A stretch of 15,256 bases of DNA from JBCDCE01 sp039182515 (GTDB lineage Bacteria; Pseudomonadota; Alphaproteobacteria; Rhodobacterales; Rhodobacteraceae): contig JBCDCE010000076.1 of the NCBI GenBank assembly GCA_039182515.1, positions 1-15,256 of the forward strand, written 5' to 3'. A program made the position numbers and the translations under genes. The notes under the pieces are model-generated. The model did not search any database. It was given only the letters and a program-made list of their open reading frames with translations, and was not told the DNA's origin. This document shows positions 1 to 7,634 of this stretch, in pieces; within the stretch, counting starts at the first letter, position 1; each line of letters opens with the position of its first letter.

Positions 1-411
1 GCCCAAAACCTCTTCATTTGTGCACCTCATGCAAGCCAAGTTGCAGCAATTGGAGCTTTGGAAGGTGGACTTGAGCTCGAAAAAAACCTCAAAGTTTATC
101 GGCAAAACCGCCAGAGCCTTCTCGAGGCGCTACCCGCAATGGGGTTCGATCAGATCGGCCCTCCAGATGGCGCTTTTTACATCTATGCCAATATCTCGAG
201 GTGGAGCGATGACAGCGTGGCATTTTGCAAAGATGTTTTAGAAAAGGCTGGCGTCGCGATCACCCCGGGTTTGGACTTCGATCCCGTGCGTGGTCATCAC
301 ACTGTAAGGTTTTCCTACGCACGGGGCTCAGAAGAGATACGTGAAGGCATCAAGCGCTTGGCGGATTTTATGGCGTCGCAAATCCCCATTCGGGAGACTT
401 GTTTCGGATGA
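1..411 (+). CDS. Class I/II aminotransferase, 3' end (partial)
   Basis: The reading frame is open from the first base and ends at TGA 409-411, so 136 C-terminal residues are visible and the start lies outside the window. This is the small C-terminal domain of a fold-type I PLP-dependent aminotransferase (aspartate aminotransferase-like). Visible family marks are the APHASQVAAIGAL helix that follows the PLP-lysine region, the DGAFYIYANIS strand, the AGVAITPGLDF segment, and VRFSYARG. The Arg of VRFSYA corresponds to the residue that binds the substrate alpha-carboxylate in this family. The PLP-binding lysine and the large domain are not visible, so the amino acid substrate cannot be assigned. 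The gene ends 18 bp before the preferred amiC start on the same strand, so the two may be cotranscribed. Confidence 0.87.
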   Translation, partial: AQNLFICAPHASQVAAIGALEGGLELEKNLKVYRQNRQSLLEALPAMGFDQIGPPDGAFYIYANISRWSDDSVAFCKDVLEKAGVAITPGLDFDPVRGHHTVRFSYARGSEEIREGIKRLADFMASQIPIRETCFG

Positions 412-429
412 TGGGCGAGGGTGCTTAAA

Positions 430-1647
430 ATGGTCTGGAGGATCATTCTGGTCTTTGTGCTTTCTTTTGGATTGAGTGCGCCTCTTTTTGCCCAGTCCTT
501 TCGAGCGGTAGCCACAGCAGATCCTGCGCGCAGCATAATTGAAGACCAAGGACCTGGATTTCGGATTGAGTTGCACATGAGCCAGGGTGTGCCCTTTCGA
601 TTGGCCTATCAGACTGCGCCAAACAGGCTCCATTTCATCTTTGACGGGTTGGATTTTCGAGACATGCGCGAAAGTGCTTTTTTGAACGCGAACCGCGTAA
701 CGGGTGTCACGTTTGACAACCGGGTCGCGCGGCAAACAGTTCTAACGCTTTTGCTTGCCGCTCCTGCAATCCCTTTGGACTTGAGTTTGGATATATCACC
801 GGAAGACGGCAGAGCTGTTTTGAGCGGATATTTCGAACTCGCTGAGGCTTCAGAGTTTGAGCGCAGAGCCCAGACCAGTGTACTTCCACAATTCCCAAAT
901 CTGTCAACAGTCGAGGTTGTTGGAGATGCCACCGACGCTGACCAAGAATTTGTCGTTGTCTTGGATCCAGGCCACGGAGGACGGGATCCAGGTGCGGAAT
1001 TTGGTGGGCTAAATGAAGCCGATCTTATGCTCAGCTTTGCCAGACGATTGCGCGAAGATCTTTTGCGTGCTGGTGCTGATCGCGTCGTTTTAACAAGAAA
1101 CTCAGATGAGTTTGTGTCTCTGCCCAGGCGATTGACCCACGCGCATCAAGCGGCAGGTGACGTCTTTTTGTCGCTCCATGCTGATGCGCTTGAGGGAGGC
1201 GGGGCGCGGGGCGTTACAGTTTATGTTCTAAGCACCTCCAGTTCTGACAAGGCCTCAGCTGCGCTTGTCGAGCGCCATGAACGAAATGATCTTGTTGGAG
1301 GCGTTGATTTGGAAGGTGAGGAAGACACAGTTGTGCAAGCGCTGATTGGACTGGCGCGCACGGAAACCACGCCCCGTAGTAAAGCTCTTCAATCTTCTTT
1401 GATCTCTTCTTTGCAAAGGGATCTTCCATACATCAATTCTAACCCTCGGCGTCATGCGGCTTTTAGTGTTTTGAAGGCGCCAGATATTCCCAGTGTTCTT
1501 ATTGAGTTAGGATTTTTGTCTGATGAAAGAGATGCCGCCAATCTCGTAAACCCGGCTTGGGCGGACCGCGCCTCGCGCGGGGTCGCGGAAGCTGTCATGG
1601 GTTGGTGGGCCGACGATCAAAGCCTTGCTCCAGGCCTTCGCCAATAG
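430..1647 (+). CDS. amiC: N-acetylmuramoyl-L-alanine amidase, AmiC type (AMIN + Amidase_3)
   Basis: Periplasmic zinc amidase that cuts the bond between N-acetylmuramic acid and the L-Ala of the stem peptide, normally to separate daughter cells. Residue numbers count from an alternative GTG at 421. A signal peptide covers about residues 4-25 (hydrophobic core, then LFAQS). An AMIN domain, which targets murein or the division site, spans about 27-140. Amidase_3 spans about 177-395. The zinc and catalytic residues expected for the family are present: H185 in LDPGHGGRDPG, E199 in LNEADL, H253 in LSLHADA and E362 in VLIELGFLS. I prefer the ATG at 430 because GAGG at 417-420 lies 9 nt upstream. The GTG at 421 directly abuts that GAGG, so it has no usable spacing. 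A hairpin terminator follows the stop, and the PBP1A gene begins 124 bp downstream. Confidence 0.94.
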   Translation: MVWRIILVFVLSFGLSAPLFAQSFRAVATADPARSIIEDQGPGFRIELHMSQGVPFRLAYQTAPNRLHFIFDGLDFRDMRESAFLNANRVTGVTFDNRVARQTVLTLLLAAPAIPLDLSLDISPEDGRAVLSGYFELAEASEFERRAQTSVLPQFPNLSTVEVVGDATDADQEFVVVLDPGHGGRDPGAEFGGLNEADLMLSFARRLREDLLRAGADRVVLTRNSDEFVSLPRRLTHAHQAAGDVFLSLHADALEGGGARGVTVYVLSTSSSDKASAALVERHERNDLVGGVDLEGEEDTVVQALIGLARTETTPRSKALQSSLISSLQRDLPYINSNPRRHAAFSVLKAPDIPSVLIELGFLSDERDAANLVNPAWADRASRGVAEAVMGWWADDQSLAPGLRQ

Positions 1648-1650
1648 GCC

Positions 1651-1672
1651 ATCGCAGTGAAACTGCGATTTT
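1651..1672 (+). terminator. Hairpin terminator after amiC
   Basis: ATCGCAGT (1651-1658) pairs perfectly with ACTGCGAT (1662-1669) around a GAA loop. A short T run covers 1669-1672. The hairpin begins 4 bp after the amiC stop. Stem length, tight loop and T tail fit an intrinsic terminator, although the tail is short. It may only partly stop transcription into the PBP1A gene, or it could be the 5' helix of the leader element described next. Confidence 0.6.
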
Positions 1673-1761
1673 GAAGAAGGGGGGCGTAAATCCCGCAAAT
1701 TCCCGCCACTGTGATTTTGACCCTGAGGGAAAATGCCCATATTCTAGTCTTCGAGCAGGAG
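1673..1761 (+). promoter_or_regulatory. Cobalamin-riboswitch-like leader of the PBP1A gene (tentative)
   Basis: Four blocks recall the class I cobalamin riboswitch core and occur in its order. GGCGTAAATCCCGC (1683-1696) resembles the P5 hairpin with its GUGAAAAU-type loop. CCCGCCACTGTGA (1702-1714) matches the highly conserved CCCCGCNACUGUNA segment, at about the usual distance from P5. GGGAAAATGCC (1727-1737) recalls GGGAAGGC. GAGCAGGAG (1753-1761) recalls the B12 box around AGCCAGGAGACC and includes the AGGAG Shine-Dalgarno of the PBP1A gene. Against it: the GGGAA block 5' of P5 is poorly kept, the distance between the second and third blocks is very short, the 3' closing CCTGCC is missing, and PBP1A is not a known B12-regulated gene. 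It could be a degenerate or variant element, or chance. A four-codon frame (ATG 1733 to TAG 1747) also lies inside it. Confidence 0.3.
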
Positions 1762-1771
1762 TGAGTTTGAG

Positions 1772-4315
1772 ATGGTCAGGGTCCTTTTTTCGTTCTTTGG
1801 GGCGATTTTTAGCTGGTTAACGCTTGCGGGCATCGCAGCCGCATTGGTGGTATTGGGTATTTTTAGCCTTTATGGGCGAGATCTTCCCAGCCATGAGAGC
1901 CTTGCACAATATACGCCCCCCACGATCAGCCGTATTTACTCAGGCCAAGGCGACATAATTGATGAATTTGCGCGTGAGCGCAGGCTTTTTGCACCCTCTG
2001 AAGAAATCCCTGATCTTGTAAAACAGGCGTTTATCTCAGCCGAAGACAAGAACTTCTATGAACACTCAGGCTATGACACGCGCGGGATGGTTGCCGCCGC
2101 GCGCGACGCTGTTGTCAGCCGCGGGCGCGATCTCAGGGGTGCGTCAACGATCACCCAGCAGGTGATGAAGAACTTTCTGTTGTCGGGTGACCGCACCGCG
2201 GAGCGCAAGATCAAAGAACTGATCTTGGCCTCTCGCATAGAGGGCACTTTGGACAAAGAACAAATCCTTGAGCTTTATCTCAACGAGATCTTCTTGGGTC
2301 AAAATTCCTATGGTGTTGCGGCGGCCGCTCAGACCTATTTCAACAAAGGCTTGTCAGCGCTCAACGCAGAAGAGGCGGCCTATCTTGCTGTCTTGCCCAA
2401 AGCGCCCTCGCGCTATCATCCTGTACGCCAGCAACAACGCGCAATCGAACGTCGCAACTTTGTTCTGAAGGAGATGTTTGAAAATGGCTATTTGGACGAA
2501 GCGGCCTATCAGACATCGCGCGCAGCTCCTTTGAAAACTGTACAATCGGGAGATTTTGAACCCTTTCGTGCGCAATTGCCGCCGCGTGGGTACTTCACAG
2601 ACGAGATCCGACGGCAACTCAGCCGTGATTTTGGCGAAGAAGAGTTTTTCTCTGGAGGCTATGCTGTGCGCGCTACAGTTGATGCCGAGCTTCAGATTGA
2701 AGCTGCTGCCGCACTGCGCCGTGGGCTTGAGACATACGATCGCAATCAAGGGCTCTGGCGCCCCACTGGATTATCTATTGATACCGCAAGTTTGGAGGGA
2801 GAGGCCTGGAGAGAGGCGCTCTCGGAGTTGCGGATCGCACGCGACATCGATCTCAATGGACCCTGGTTGCCAGCTGTTGTGCTGAGCACCAACGGCAATG
2901 CAGCGCAATTGGGGATCGAAGGGCGAGAAGACCTGGCTGAAATTGAAGCCAGAGACGTTACTTGGGCGCGCCGTATCAATGCAGATGACACGCGTGGCTC
3001 GCAAGCAAAAGTGCCCGGCGATCTTGTGCGGCCAGGTGAGGTTGTGCACGTCCGCGCGATCACCCGCGACAGCGATGGCTCTTTTGTGCGCTGGTCCCTG
3101 CGCCAGGTCCCCGAAGTGCAGGGCGGCTTTATGGCAATGGATGTGAATTCGGGCCGTGTGTTGGCCATGCAAGGCGGGTTTTCTTACCAACATTCTGTGT
3201 TCAACCGAGCCACTCAGGCGCTGCGCCAGCCTGGTTCTGCATTCAAACCTTTTGTTTACGCTGCCGCCTTGGACAGTGGATATACACCCGCGACAATCGT
3301 AATCGATGCCCCGATCGAGATCGACACGCCTGACGGCTTGTGGCGCCCCAAGAATGCGTCCAATCGCTTTTACGGTCCAACGCCTCTGCGCACCGGCATC
3401 GAGCAGTCTCGGAACCTGATGACCATTCGCTTGGCCGAGGAAGTTGGGATGCGTACGGTTGCAAGTTACGCAGAGCGCTTCGGTGTTTACGAAGAAATGG
3501 GGCCTTTCTTGGCCAACGCGCTTGGATCAGAAGAAACCACACTTTTTAATGTGGTCGCAGCTTATGCAATGTTTGCCAACGGAGGAGAGCGCGTTTTGCC
3601 AACTCTTGTTGACCGCGTTCAAGACAGATACGGCAAGACCGTGTTCAAACATGATCAAAGGCGCTGTGACGACTGCGATCTCGCGAGCCTAGACCCCGGC
3701 CTTGCGCCGCAAGTGTTGTCTGACCGCCGCCGGGTGATCAATGACATCACCGCGTATCAACTCACCTCAATGTTGGAAGGCGTTGTGTTGCGCGGAACAG
3801 CCAACTCTACGGTGAAATTGGGTGTTCCCGTTGCCGGTAAAACGGGCACGACGAACGACGCAAAAGACGCTTGGTTTGTTGGGTTCACATCCAATATCGT
3901 CGCGGGCTGCTACGTTGGTTTTGACCAGCCAAGATCTTTGGGCCGCAAAGCTTCTGGTGGTGGTCTGTGTGGTCCGGTATTTACTGAGTTTATGCAGAAT
4001 GCCACTGCGAAGTACGGCGGCGGCGCTTTTGAAGCGCCCGATGAGTGTCAATTCATCAAGATTGATCGCTTCACGGGGGCGCGTCTCTTGGAAGAAGCTT
4101 TTGGGGCGGATGTTGTGGCCGAGTGCTTTCGTTTGGGCGAAGAGCCAATCTTTGGTCTGACCTTTGATGGTGGTTTTGCCATGGGCGCAGATTTGCCGAT
4201 GTTTGACCGAGGCGTTGAAGAGGTCGTCAAAGAAGTCACCACGTCGTCAGGCTCCACCGGGCGCGTTGGCAACAAGGCTAGCTTTGGAAGTTTAAGCTCG
4301 GGCGGTCTTTACTAA
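1772..4315 (+). CDS. mrcA: Penicillin-binding protein 1A, bifunctional class A PBP
   Basis: Inner-membrane enzyme that polymerises lipid II into glycan strands and crosslinks the peptides (847 aa, usual class A length). One N-terminal membrane helix covers about residues 7-33. The GT51 glycosyltransferase spans about 50-230: SAEDKNFYEHSGYD with catalytic E91, GASTITQQVMKN at 123-134, RKIKELILASRIE at 145-157, and KEQILELYLNEIF at 162-174. An OB-like linker lies at about 320-450. The transpeptidase has SAFK with nucleophile S489, SRN at 546-548 and KTGT at 690-693. A CDDC pair (C632, C635) sits before the KTGT motif, and four more cysteines lie at 713, 733, 759 and 785. The tail from about 820 is Ser/Gly-rich. 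The ATG at 1772 has AGGAG at 1757-1761, 10 nt upstream. The upstream amidase acts on the same polymer. Confidence 0.97.
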   Translation: MVRVLFSFFGAIFSWLTLAGIAAALVVLGIFSLYGRDLPSHESLAQYTPPTISRIYSGQGDIIDEFARERRLFAPSEEIPDLVKQAFISAEDKNFYEHSGYDTRGMVAAARDAVVSRGRDLRGASTITQQVMKNFLLSGDRTAERKIKELILASRIEGTLDKEQILELYLNEIFLGQNSYGVAAAAQTYFNKGLSALNAEEAAYLAVLPKAPSRYHPVRQQQRAIERRNFVLKEMFENGYLDEAAYQTSRAAPLKTVQSGDFEPFRAQLPPRGYFTDEIRRQLSRDFGEEEFFSGGYAVRATVDAELQIEAAAALRRGLETYDRNQGLWRPTGLSIDTASLEGEAWREALSELRIARDIDLNGPWLPAVVLSTNGNAAQLGIEGREDLAEIEARDVTWARRINADDTRGSQAKVPGDLVRPGEVVHVRAITRDSDGSFVRWSLRQVPEVQGGFMAMDVNSGRVLAMQGGFSYQHSVFNRATQALRQPGSAFKPFVYAAALDSGYTPATIVIDAPIEIDTPDGLWRPKNASNRFYGPTPLRTGIEQSRNLMTIRLAEEVGMRTVASYAERFGVYEEMGPFLANALGSEETTLFNVVAAYAMFANGGERVLPTLVDRVQDRYGKTVFKHDQRRCDDCDLASLDPGLAPQVLSDRRRVINDITAYQLTSMLEGVVLRGTANSTVKLGVPVAGKTGTTNDAKDAWFVGFTSNIVAGCYVGFDQPRSLGRKASGGGLCGPVFTEFMQNATAKYGGGAFEAPDECQFIKIDRFTGARLLEEAFGADVVAECFRLGEEPIFGLTFDGGFAMGADLPMFDRGVEEVVKEVTTSSGSTGRVGNKASFGSLSSGGLY

Positions 4316-4396
4316 ACCGCCTTCCATATCAGTGCTGCTTGCGGGCTTTGAAGCGCTTCGCTACACGTGGCCGGACCAAAGAGTTAGGGCTTTCTT

Positions 4397-5524
4397 ATGC
4401 GTGCAGAAATCCAATCCGTTGTTGAGGCGATTGAAAGCTCTCTCACTTTGATCCGGCAGCGCATGGATGTTGAAACTGCAGAGCATCGGTTGGAAGAGTT
4501 TAACGCGCGCACTGAAGATCCCGATCTGTGGAATGATCCAGCCAAAGCGCAAGCGTTGATGCGGGACCGCCAAATGCTTGTGGATGCGATGAACACGGAG
4601 AAATCCCTGAGCCAAGCTTTGAGCGATAACATCGAACTCATCGAATTGGGCGAACTGGAAGAGGATGACGAGGTCGTTACTGAGGCCGAGGCGGCTCTTA
4701 AAACGCTCCAATCTCAAGCCGCCGAAAAAGAACTCGAAGCGCTTTTGGATGGTGAGGCTGACGGCAACGATACCTTCTTAGAAATCAATTCAGGGGCAGG
4801 GGGCACAGAAAGCTGTGATTGGGCCTCTATGCTGGCGCGCATGTATGTGCGTTGGGCAGAAAAGAAAGGGTATTCTGTTGAGCTTCAATCAGAGACCGCA
4901 GGTGAAGAGGCCGGTATCAAGTCTGCTGCTTATAAAATCAGTGGGCCAAATGCCTATGGCTGGTTGAAGTCCGAATCTGGTGTTCACCGTTTGGTGCGGA
5001 TTTCACCCTTTGATAGCGCGGCCAAGCGCCACACCAGCTTTACCTCCGTCAAAGTCTATCCAGTTGTGGATGACAATATCGAGATTGAGGTTAACCCGGC
5101 GGATATCCGCATCGATACCTACCGCTCGTCAGGCGCGGGTGGTCAGCACGTGAACACAACCGATTCTGCTGTTCGTATTACCCACGCGCCCACAGGGATT
5201 GTTGTCACCTCTTCTGAGAAGTCGCAGCACCAAAACCGCGACATCGCGATGAAAGCTCTGAAATCTCGCCTGTATCAAATCGAGTTGGATAAGCGCTCAG
5301 CGATGGTCAACGAAGTGCATGAAAACGCGGGCGATGCGGGCTGGGGCAATCAGATCCGTTCATATGTGTTGCAGCCTTATCAAATGGTCAAAGATCTGCG
5401 CACAAACCATGAGACCTCTGACACAAAAGGCGTGCTCGATGGGGATCTCGATGGGTTCATGGCCGCAACGCTCGCGATGGATGTGGCCGGCAAAAGTCGT
5501 TCAGAAGCTCAAGCAGAAGGCTAG
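4397..5524 (+). CDS. prfB: Peptide chain release factor 2 (RF2)
   Basis: RF2 recognises UGA and UAA stop codons in the ribosomal A site and triggers peptide release. The protein is 375 aa, close to the usual 365 or so. Domain 1 is the helical N-terminus (1-115). The SPF stop-codon recognition motif is at 203-205 within VRISPFDSAAKRHTSF. The peptidyl-tRNA hydrolysis motif GGQ is at 248-250 within RSSGAGGQHVNTTDSAVRI. The residue equivalent to E. coli 246, where K-12 has Thr and most strains Ala, is Ser244 here. The gene is one continuous frame, with no in-frame UGA near codon 25, so it lacks the autoregulatory +1 frameshift seen in many bacteria. AGGG at 4386-4389 precedes the ATG. The gene lies 81 bp after the PBP1A stop and converges with the bactofilin gene. 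Confidence 0.98.
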   Translation: MRAEIQSVVEAIESSLTLIRQRMDVETAEHRLEEFNARTEDPDLWNDPAKAQALMRDRQMLVDAMNTEKSLSQALSDNIELIELGELEEDDEVVTEAEAALKTLQSQAAEKELEALLDGEADGNDTFLEINSGAGGTESCDWASMLARMYVRWAEKKGYSVELQSETAGEEAGIKSAAYKISGPNAYGWLKSESGVHRLVRISPFDSAAKRHTSFTSVKVYPVVDDNIEIEVNPADIRIDTYRSSGAGGQHVNTTDSAVRITHAPTGIVVTSSEKSQHQNRDIAMKALKSRLYQIELDKRSAMVNEVHENAGDAGWGNQIRSYVLQPYQMVKDLRTNHETSDTKGVLDGDLDGFMAATLAMDVAGKSRSEAQAEG

Positions 5525-5588
5525 ATATCTGCGTATGAAGCCGGGAGTGCGCATCTGGCTGTTTAGTTTTAGATGAACAAACACGGAA

Positions 5589-5614
5589 GCCCGCCAAACA
5601 TAGGTTTGACGGGC
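5589..5614. terminator. Hairpin between convergent prfB and bactofilin genes
   Basis: The 11-nt arms 5589-5599 (GCCCGCCAAAC) and 5604-5614 (GTTTGACGGGC) pair with a single C/A mismatch around the loop ATAG. It sits 64 bp past the prfB stop and 24 bp past the bactofilin stop, where a terminator for convergent genes is expected. Neither side has a clean T run. The - strand side (TTCCGTGTTTGTTC) is richer in T, so it probably serves the bactofilin operon best and may act in both directions. Confidence 0.65.
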
Positions 5615-5638
5615 TGCTGCTGAATACTTGGTTAGACC

Positions 5639-6145
5639 TTAGGATTTGGTCGGAGCGGGGGCGGGTTTCGTCGGAGCCGCCTTTGGCGTTGGTGCTGCTT
5701 TTGCTGCACCACCGCTGGACAAAGGATCGTCCTGACGCTGCACAGATCCTTCGAAATGCGCACCGCTTTCGATTGCGATCGTTTTGTGTATGATATCGCC
5801 TTCCACGCGGGCGGTGGAGGTTAGGCGCACTTTGAGGCCCCGGACACGGCCCACGATATGCCCGTGCACCACGATGTCGTCGGCCATTACTTCGCCGCGG
5901 ATCGTTGCGGTTTCACCTACTGTTAGCAGATGCGCGCGTATATCTCCGTCCACTTCACCTTCAACCTGGATGTCACCGGCGGTGCGAATGTTGCCTTGTA
6001 CGTGAAGGTCGGCAGAGACAAGCGACGGCGGTGCTTTGGGTTTCGGCGCAGAGGCTTTAAATTCCGCTGCGCTTGGAGCAGGGGTTGCGGAGGGCTTTTC
6101 GTCAGCCTTCGCGCCGGGTTCGTTCATTTTAGATTTAGAAAACAT
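5639..6145 (-). CDS. Bactofilin (polymer-forming cytoskeletal protein)
   Basis: Bactofilins polymerise without nucleotides into membrane-associated filaments that position cell-wall enzymes. The protein is 168 aa. The first 40 residues form a charged, Pro/Ala-rich tail. A beta-helix core (PF04519-like) spans about 41-137 and shows repeated turns of the VQGNI, IQVEGEVDGDI, IRGEVMADDIVVHG and ARVEGDIIHKTIAIESGAHFEG type. The C-terminal 30 residues are low-complexity Ala/Pro/Lys. This layout of disordered tails around a right-handed beta-helix is standard for the family. The start (ATG at 6143-6145 on the reverse strand) overlaps the last 11 bp of the upstream M23 peptidase gene, so translation is probably coupled. 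An AAGG lies about 10 nt upstream. An internal Met7 is a possible later start. Confidence 0.94.
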   Translation of the reverse strand: MFSKSKMNEPGAKADEKPSATPAPSAAEFKASAPKPKAPPSLVSADLHVQGNIRTAGDIQVEGEVDGDIRAHLLTVGETATIRGEVMADDIVVHGHIVGRVRGLKVRLTSTARVEGDIIHKTIAIESGAHFEGSVQRQDDPLSSGGAAKAAPTPKAAPTKPAPAPTKS

Positions 6146-7472
6146 CGTCAGCAGCCTTGATGTAGATCATTGGGTTGACGGGCTTACCGCCAACGCGCAC
6201 CTCGTAGTGAAGGTGGACCCCAGTGACGCGTCCTGATGCGCCCATGTCGCCAATGCGTTGACCGCGTGTGACCCGTTGGCCAACCCGTACTCGGATTTTT
6301 GACATATGGGCATAGCGAGTTTCAATGCCAAACTCGTGTTGAATCTTCACCAATCGTCCATAACCTGACGACCAACCCGCATGAGTGACCACGCCATCGG
6401 CAGTTGAGTAGAGCGGAGTGCCGTTTGGAGCCGCAAAATCCACTCCATTGTGCATGCGTCTGCCCCCTGTCTTGGGATCGCGCCGCACACCGAAAGGCGA
6501 AGTGAATCGGAAGGCTGCTTTGACGGGTGTTGCAAAAGGCGCTTTTTGAGCCGCAATCCGGTATAGGTTCAAGCGGTCCATCTGGCTCAAAAGGCGCTTG
6601 GCCCTGGTTTCGTCTTCACTCGGGTCAGTTCCCTTGGACGAAAGCGTGAGCGGCGTCAGTGGGCCGCCTTGGCCGGAATATCCTGCACGTACTTTGCGCA
6701 GCACGAGATCGGGGTTCATGCCTGCGGCTTTGAACATCTTGTCTAACGGCTCAACTGAGACGGTCATGGCTTCTTCCAATGAGCGGAAGATATCGTCGTT
6801 GCGGTCTTCTATCGTTTCAAGTTGCCAGGCCATTTCGTCGGCATACTCAGTAGCCTCTTGGGCTGAGCTCGACACAGCATCCCGCTCTGCAGCGGTTGCT
6901 GTCAGAGCAGAGCTCAGAAAAGCAACCGTTTCAGGCAAGGCGATCGTAGGATCTGGTTCGGATCCCTGTGGCGCTGTTTGTTGTTCAGCCAAAGTGGCCA
7001 ATTGCGCGCGCGCTGCGTCGCGCTCTTCCAAGACCTCCGACAGCGTCGTCTGAAAGGCTTCCATGCCGAGCTCAAGCTCTGTGGCACGCGTGGCTGCCGC
7101 CAACAGCTCGGATTGCATATCTGAAACTTGTGTCAGCGCTGCATTAAACCGAGATTGCGCGGTAAGGGCTTCTTGCGCGCGCATGTCGCGTTCGGCTGCC
7201 AGTGCGTTGAGTCGCTCGCGGTAAGTAATAGCATCGCGCTCCGCTTGAGCACGAAGGGTTCCTGCACCGATGTTGTCCATCAACAGGATGGACGTTGAGA
7301 CGATGGCCCACGCCAAAAGGAATGCAACACTCAGCCAAGCAACCGCTTGCGTGGTTGGGCGTAAAATGACGAATTTGGTTTGGCTGGAATTCTCGGATCG
7401 CAAAAAAAGCCGACGCTCCGGCAGAATACGTTCCAAAAGGCGATCCAGGCGGTGTTGGCGACCGGTTTGCAC
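6135..7472 (-). CDS. Membrane-anchored M23 metallopeptidase with coiled coil
   Basis: Probable peptidoglycan endopeptidase acting in the periplasm (445 aa). A basic N-terminus is followed by one membrane helix at about 42-66. Long helical, Glu/Ala-rich coiled-coil segments run from about 72 to 235. The LytM/M23 domain spans about 320-435. The zinc ligands expected for M23 are all present: H341 and D345 in RRMHNGVDFAAP, and H422 in GVHLHYEV. The active-site His389 sits in TRYAHMSK, so the enzyme looks catalytically intact rather than an EnvC-like activator. It starts with GTG, with GGGGA about 9 nt upstream. It overlaps the bactofilin gene by 11 bp. Bactofilin-M23 pairs are known in other bacteria (for example H. 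pylori CcmA with Csd1), where the filament localises the peptidase to shape the cell. Confidence 0.94.
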   Translation of the reverse strand: MQTGRQHRLDRLLERILPERRLFLRSENSSQTKFVILRPTTQAVAWLSVAFLLAWAIVSTSILLMDNIGAGTLRAQAERDAITYRERLNALAAERDMRAQEALTAQSRFNAALTQVSDMQSELLAAATRATELELGMEAFQTTLSEVLEERDAARAQLATLAEQQTAPQGSEPDPTIALPETVAFLSSALTATAAERDAVSSSAQEATEYADEMAWQLETIEDRNDDIFRSLEEAMTVSVEPLDKMFKAAGMNPDLVLRKVRAGYSGQGGPLTPLTLSSKGTDPSEDETRAKRLLSQMDRLNLYRIAAQKAPFATPVKAAFRFTSPFGVRRDPKTGGRRMHNGVDFAAPNGTPLYSTADGVVTHAGWSSGYGRLVKIQHEFGIETRYAHMSKIRVRVGQRVTRGQRIGDMGASGRVTGVHLHYEVRVGGKPVNPMIYIKAADDVF

Positions 7473-7576
7473 GATTAATTGTCCCCGTGGTTTCCCTCTA
7501 AACCCGCATCACGTCCCCCAGTGCACGGGCCTTCCAAATGCCTAGCCTCCGTCCGACTTTCACGCAACTTAATAGC

Positions 7577-7598
7577 GCCAGACCTTAGATGATCTGGC
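7577..7598 (-). terminator. Weak hairpin after the DUF455 gene
   Basis: GCCAGA (7577-7582) pairs with TCTGGC (7593-7598) around a 10-nt loop. It lies 36 bp beyond the DUF455 stop on the - strand and no T run follows. It may end the bcp-DUF455 transcript. The rest of the 162-bp gap up to the M23 start (7473-7634) should hold the promoter of the M23-bactofilin operon. I could not pick out a clear -35/-10 pair there. Confidence 0.35.
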
Positions 7599-7634
7599 AA
7601 TTAACCAGTAAGATCGGCAAAAAACCGCCAAGAC

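Noticed and set aside
328..735. Long antisense open frames over amiC and other genes
   Set aside because: They mirror the codon bias of the real genes, are low-complexity or Arg/Ser-rich, and have no domains or ribosome sites.
1557..1820. Open frame of 87 codons across the amiC-PBP1A junction
   Set aside because: It overlaps both genes in another frame, shows no recognisable domain and has no ribosome site.
4350..4359. GAAGCGCTTC palindrome between the PBP1A gene and prfB
   Set aside because: A 10-bp palindrome is common by chance. It has no loop or T run to act as a terminator and no repeat nearby.
4446..4451. CTTTGA, the slippery sequence of prfB frameshifting, near codon 17 of prfB
   Set aside because: It lies out of the reading frame, and neither its zero frame nor its +1 frame joins the RF2 frame. 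There is no Shine-Dalgarno-like stimulator beside it.
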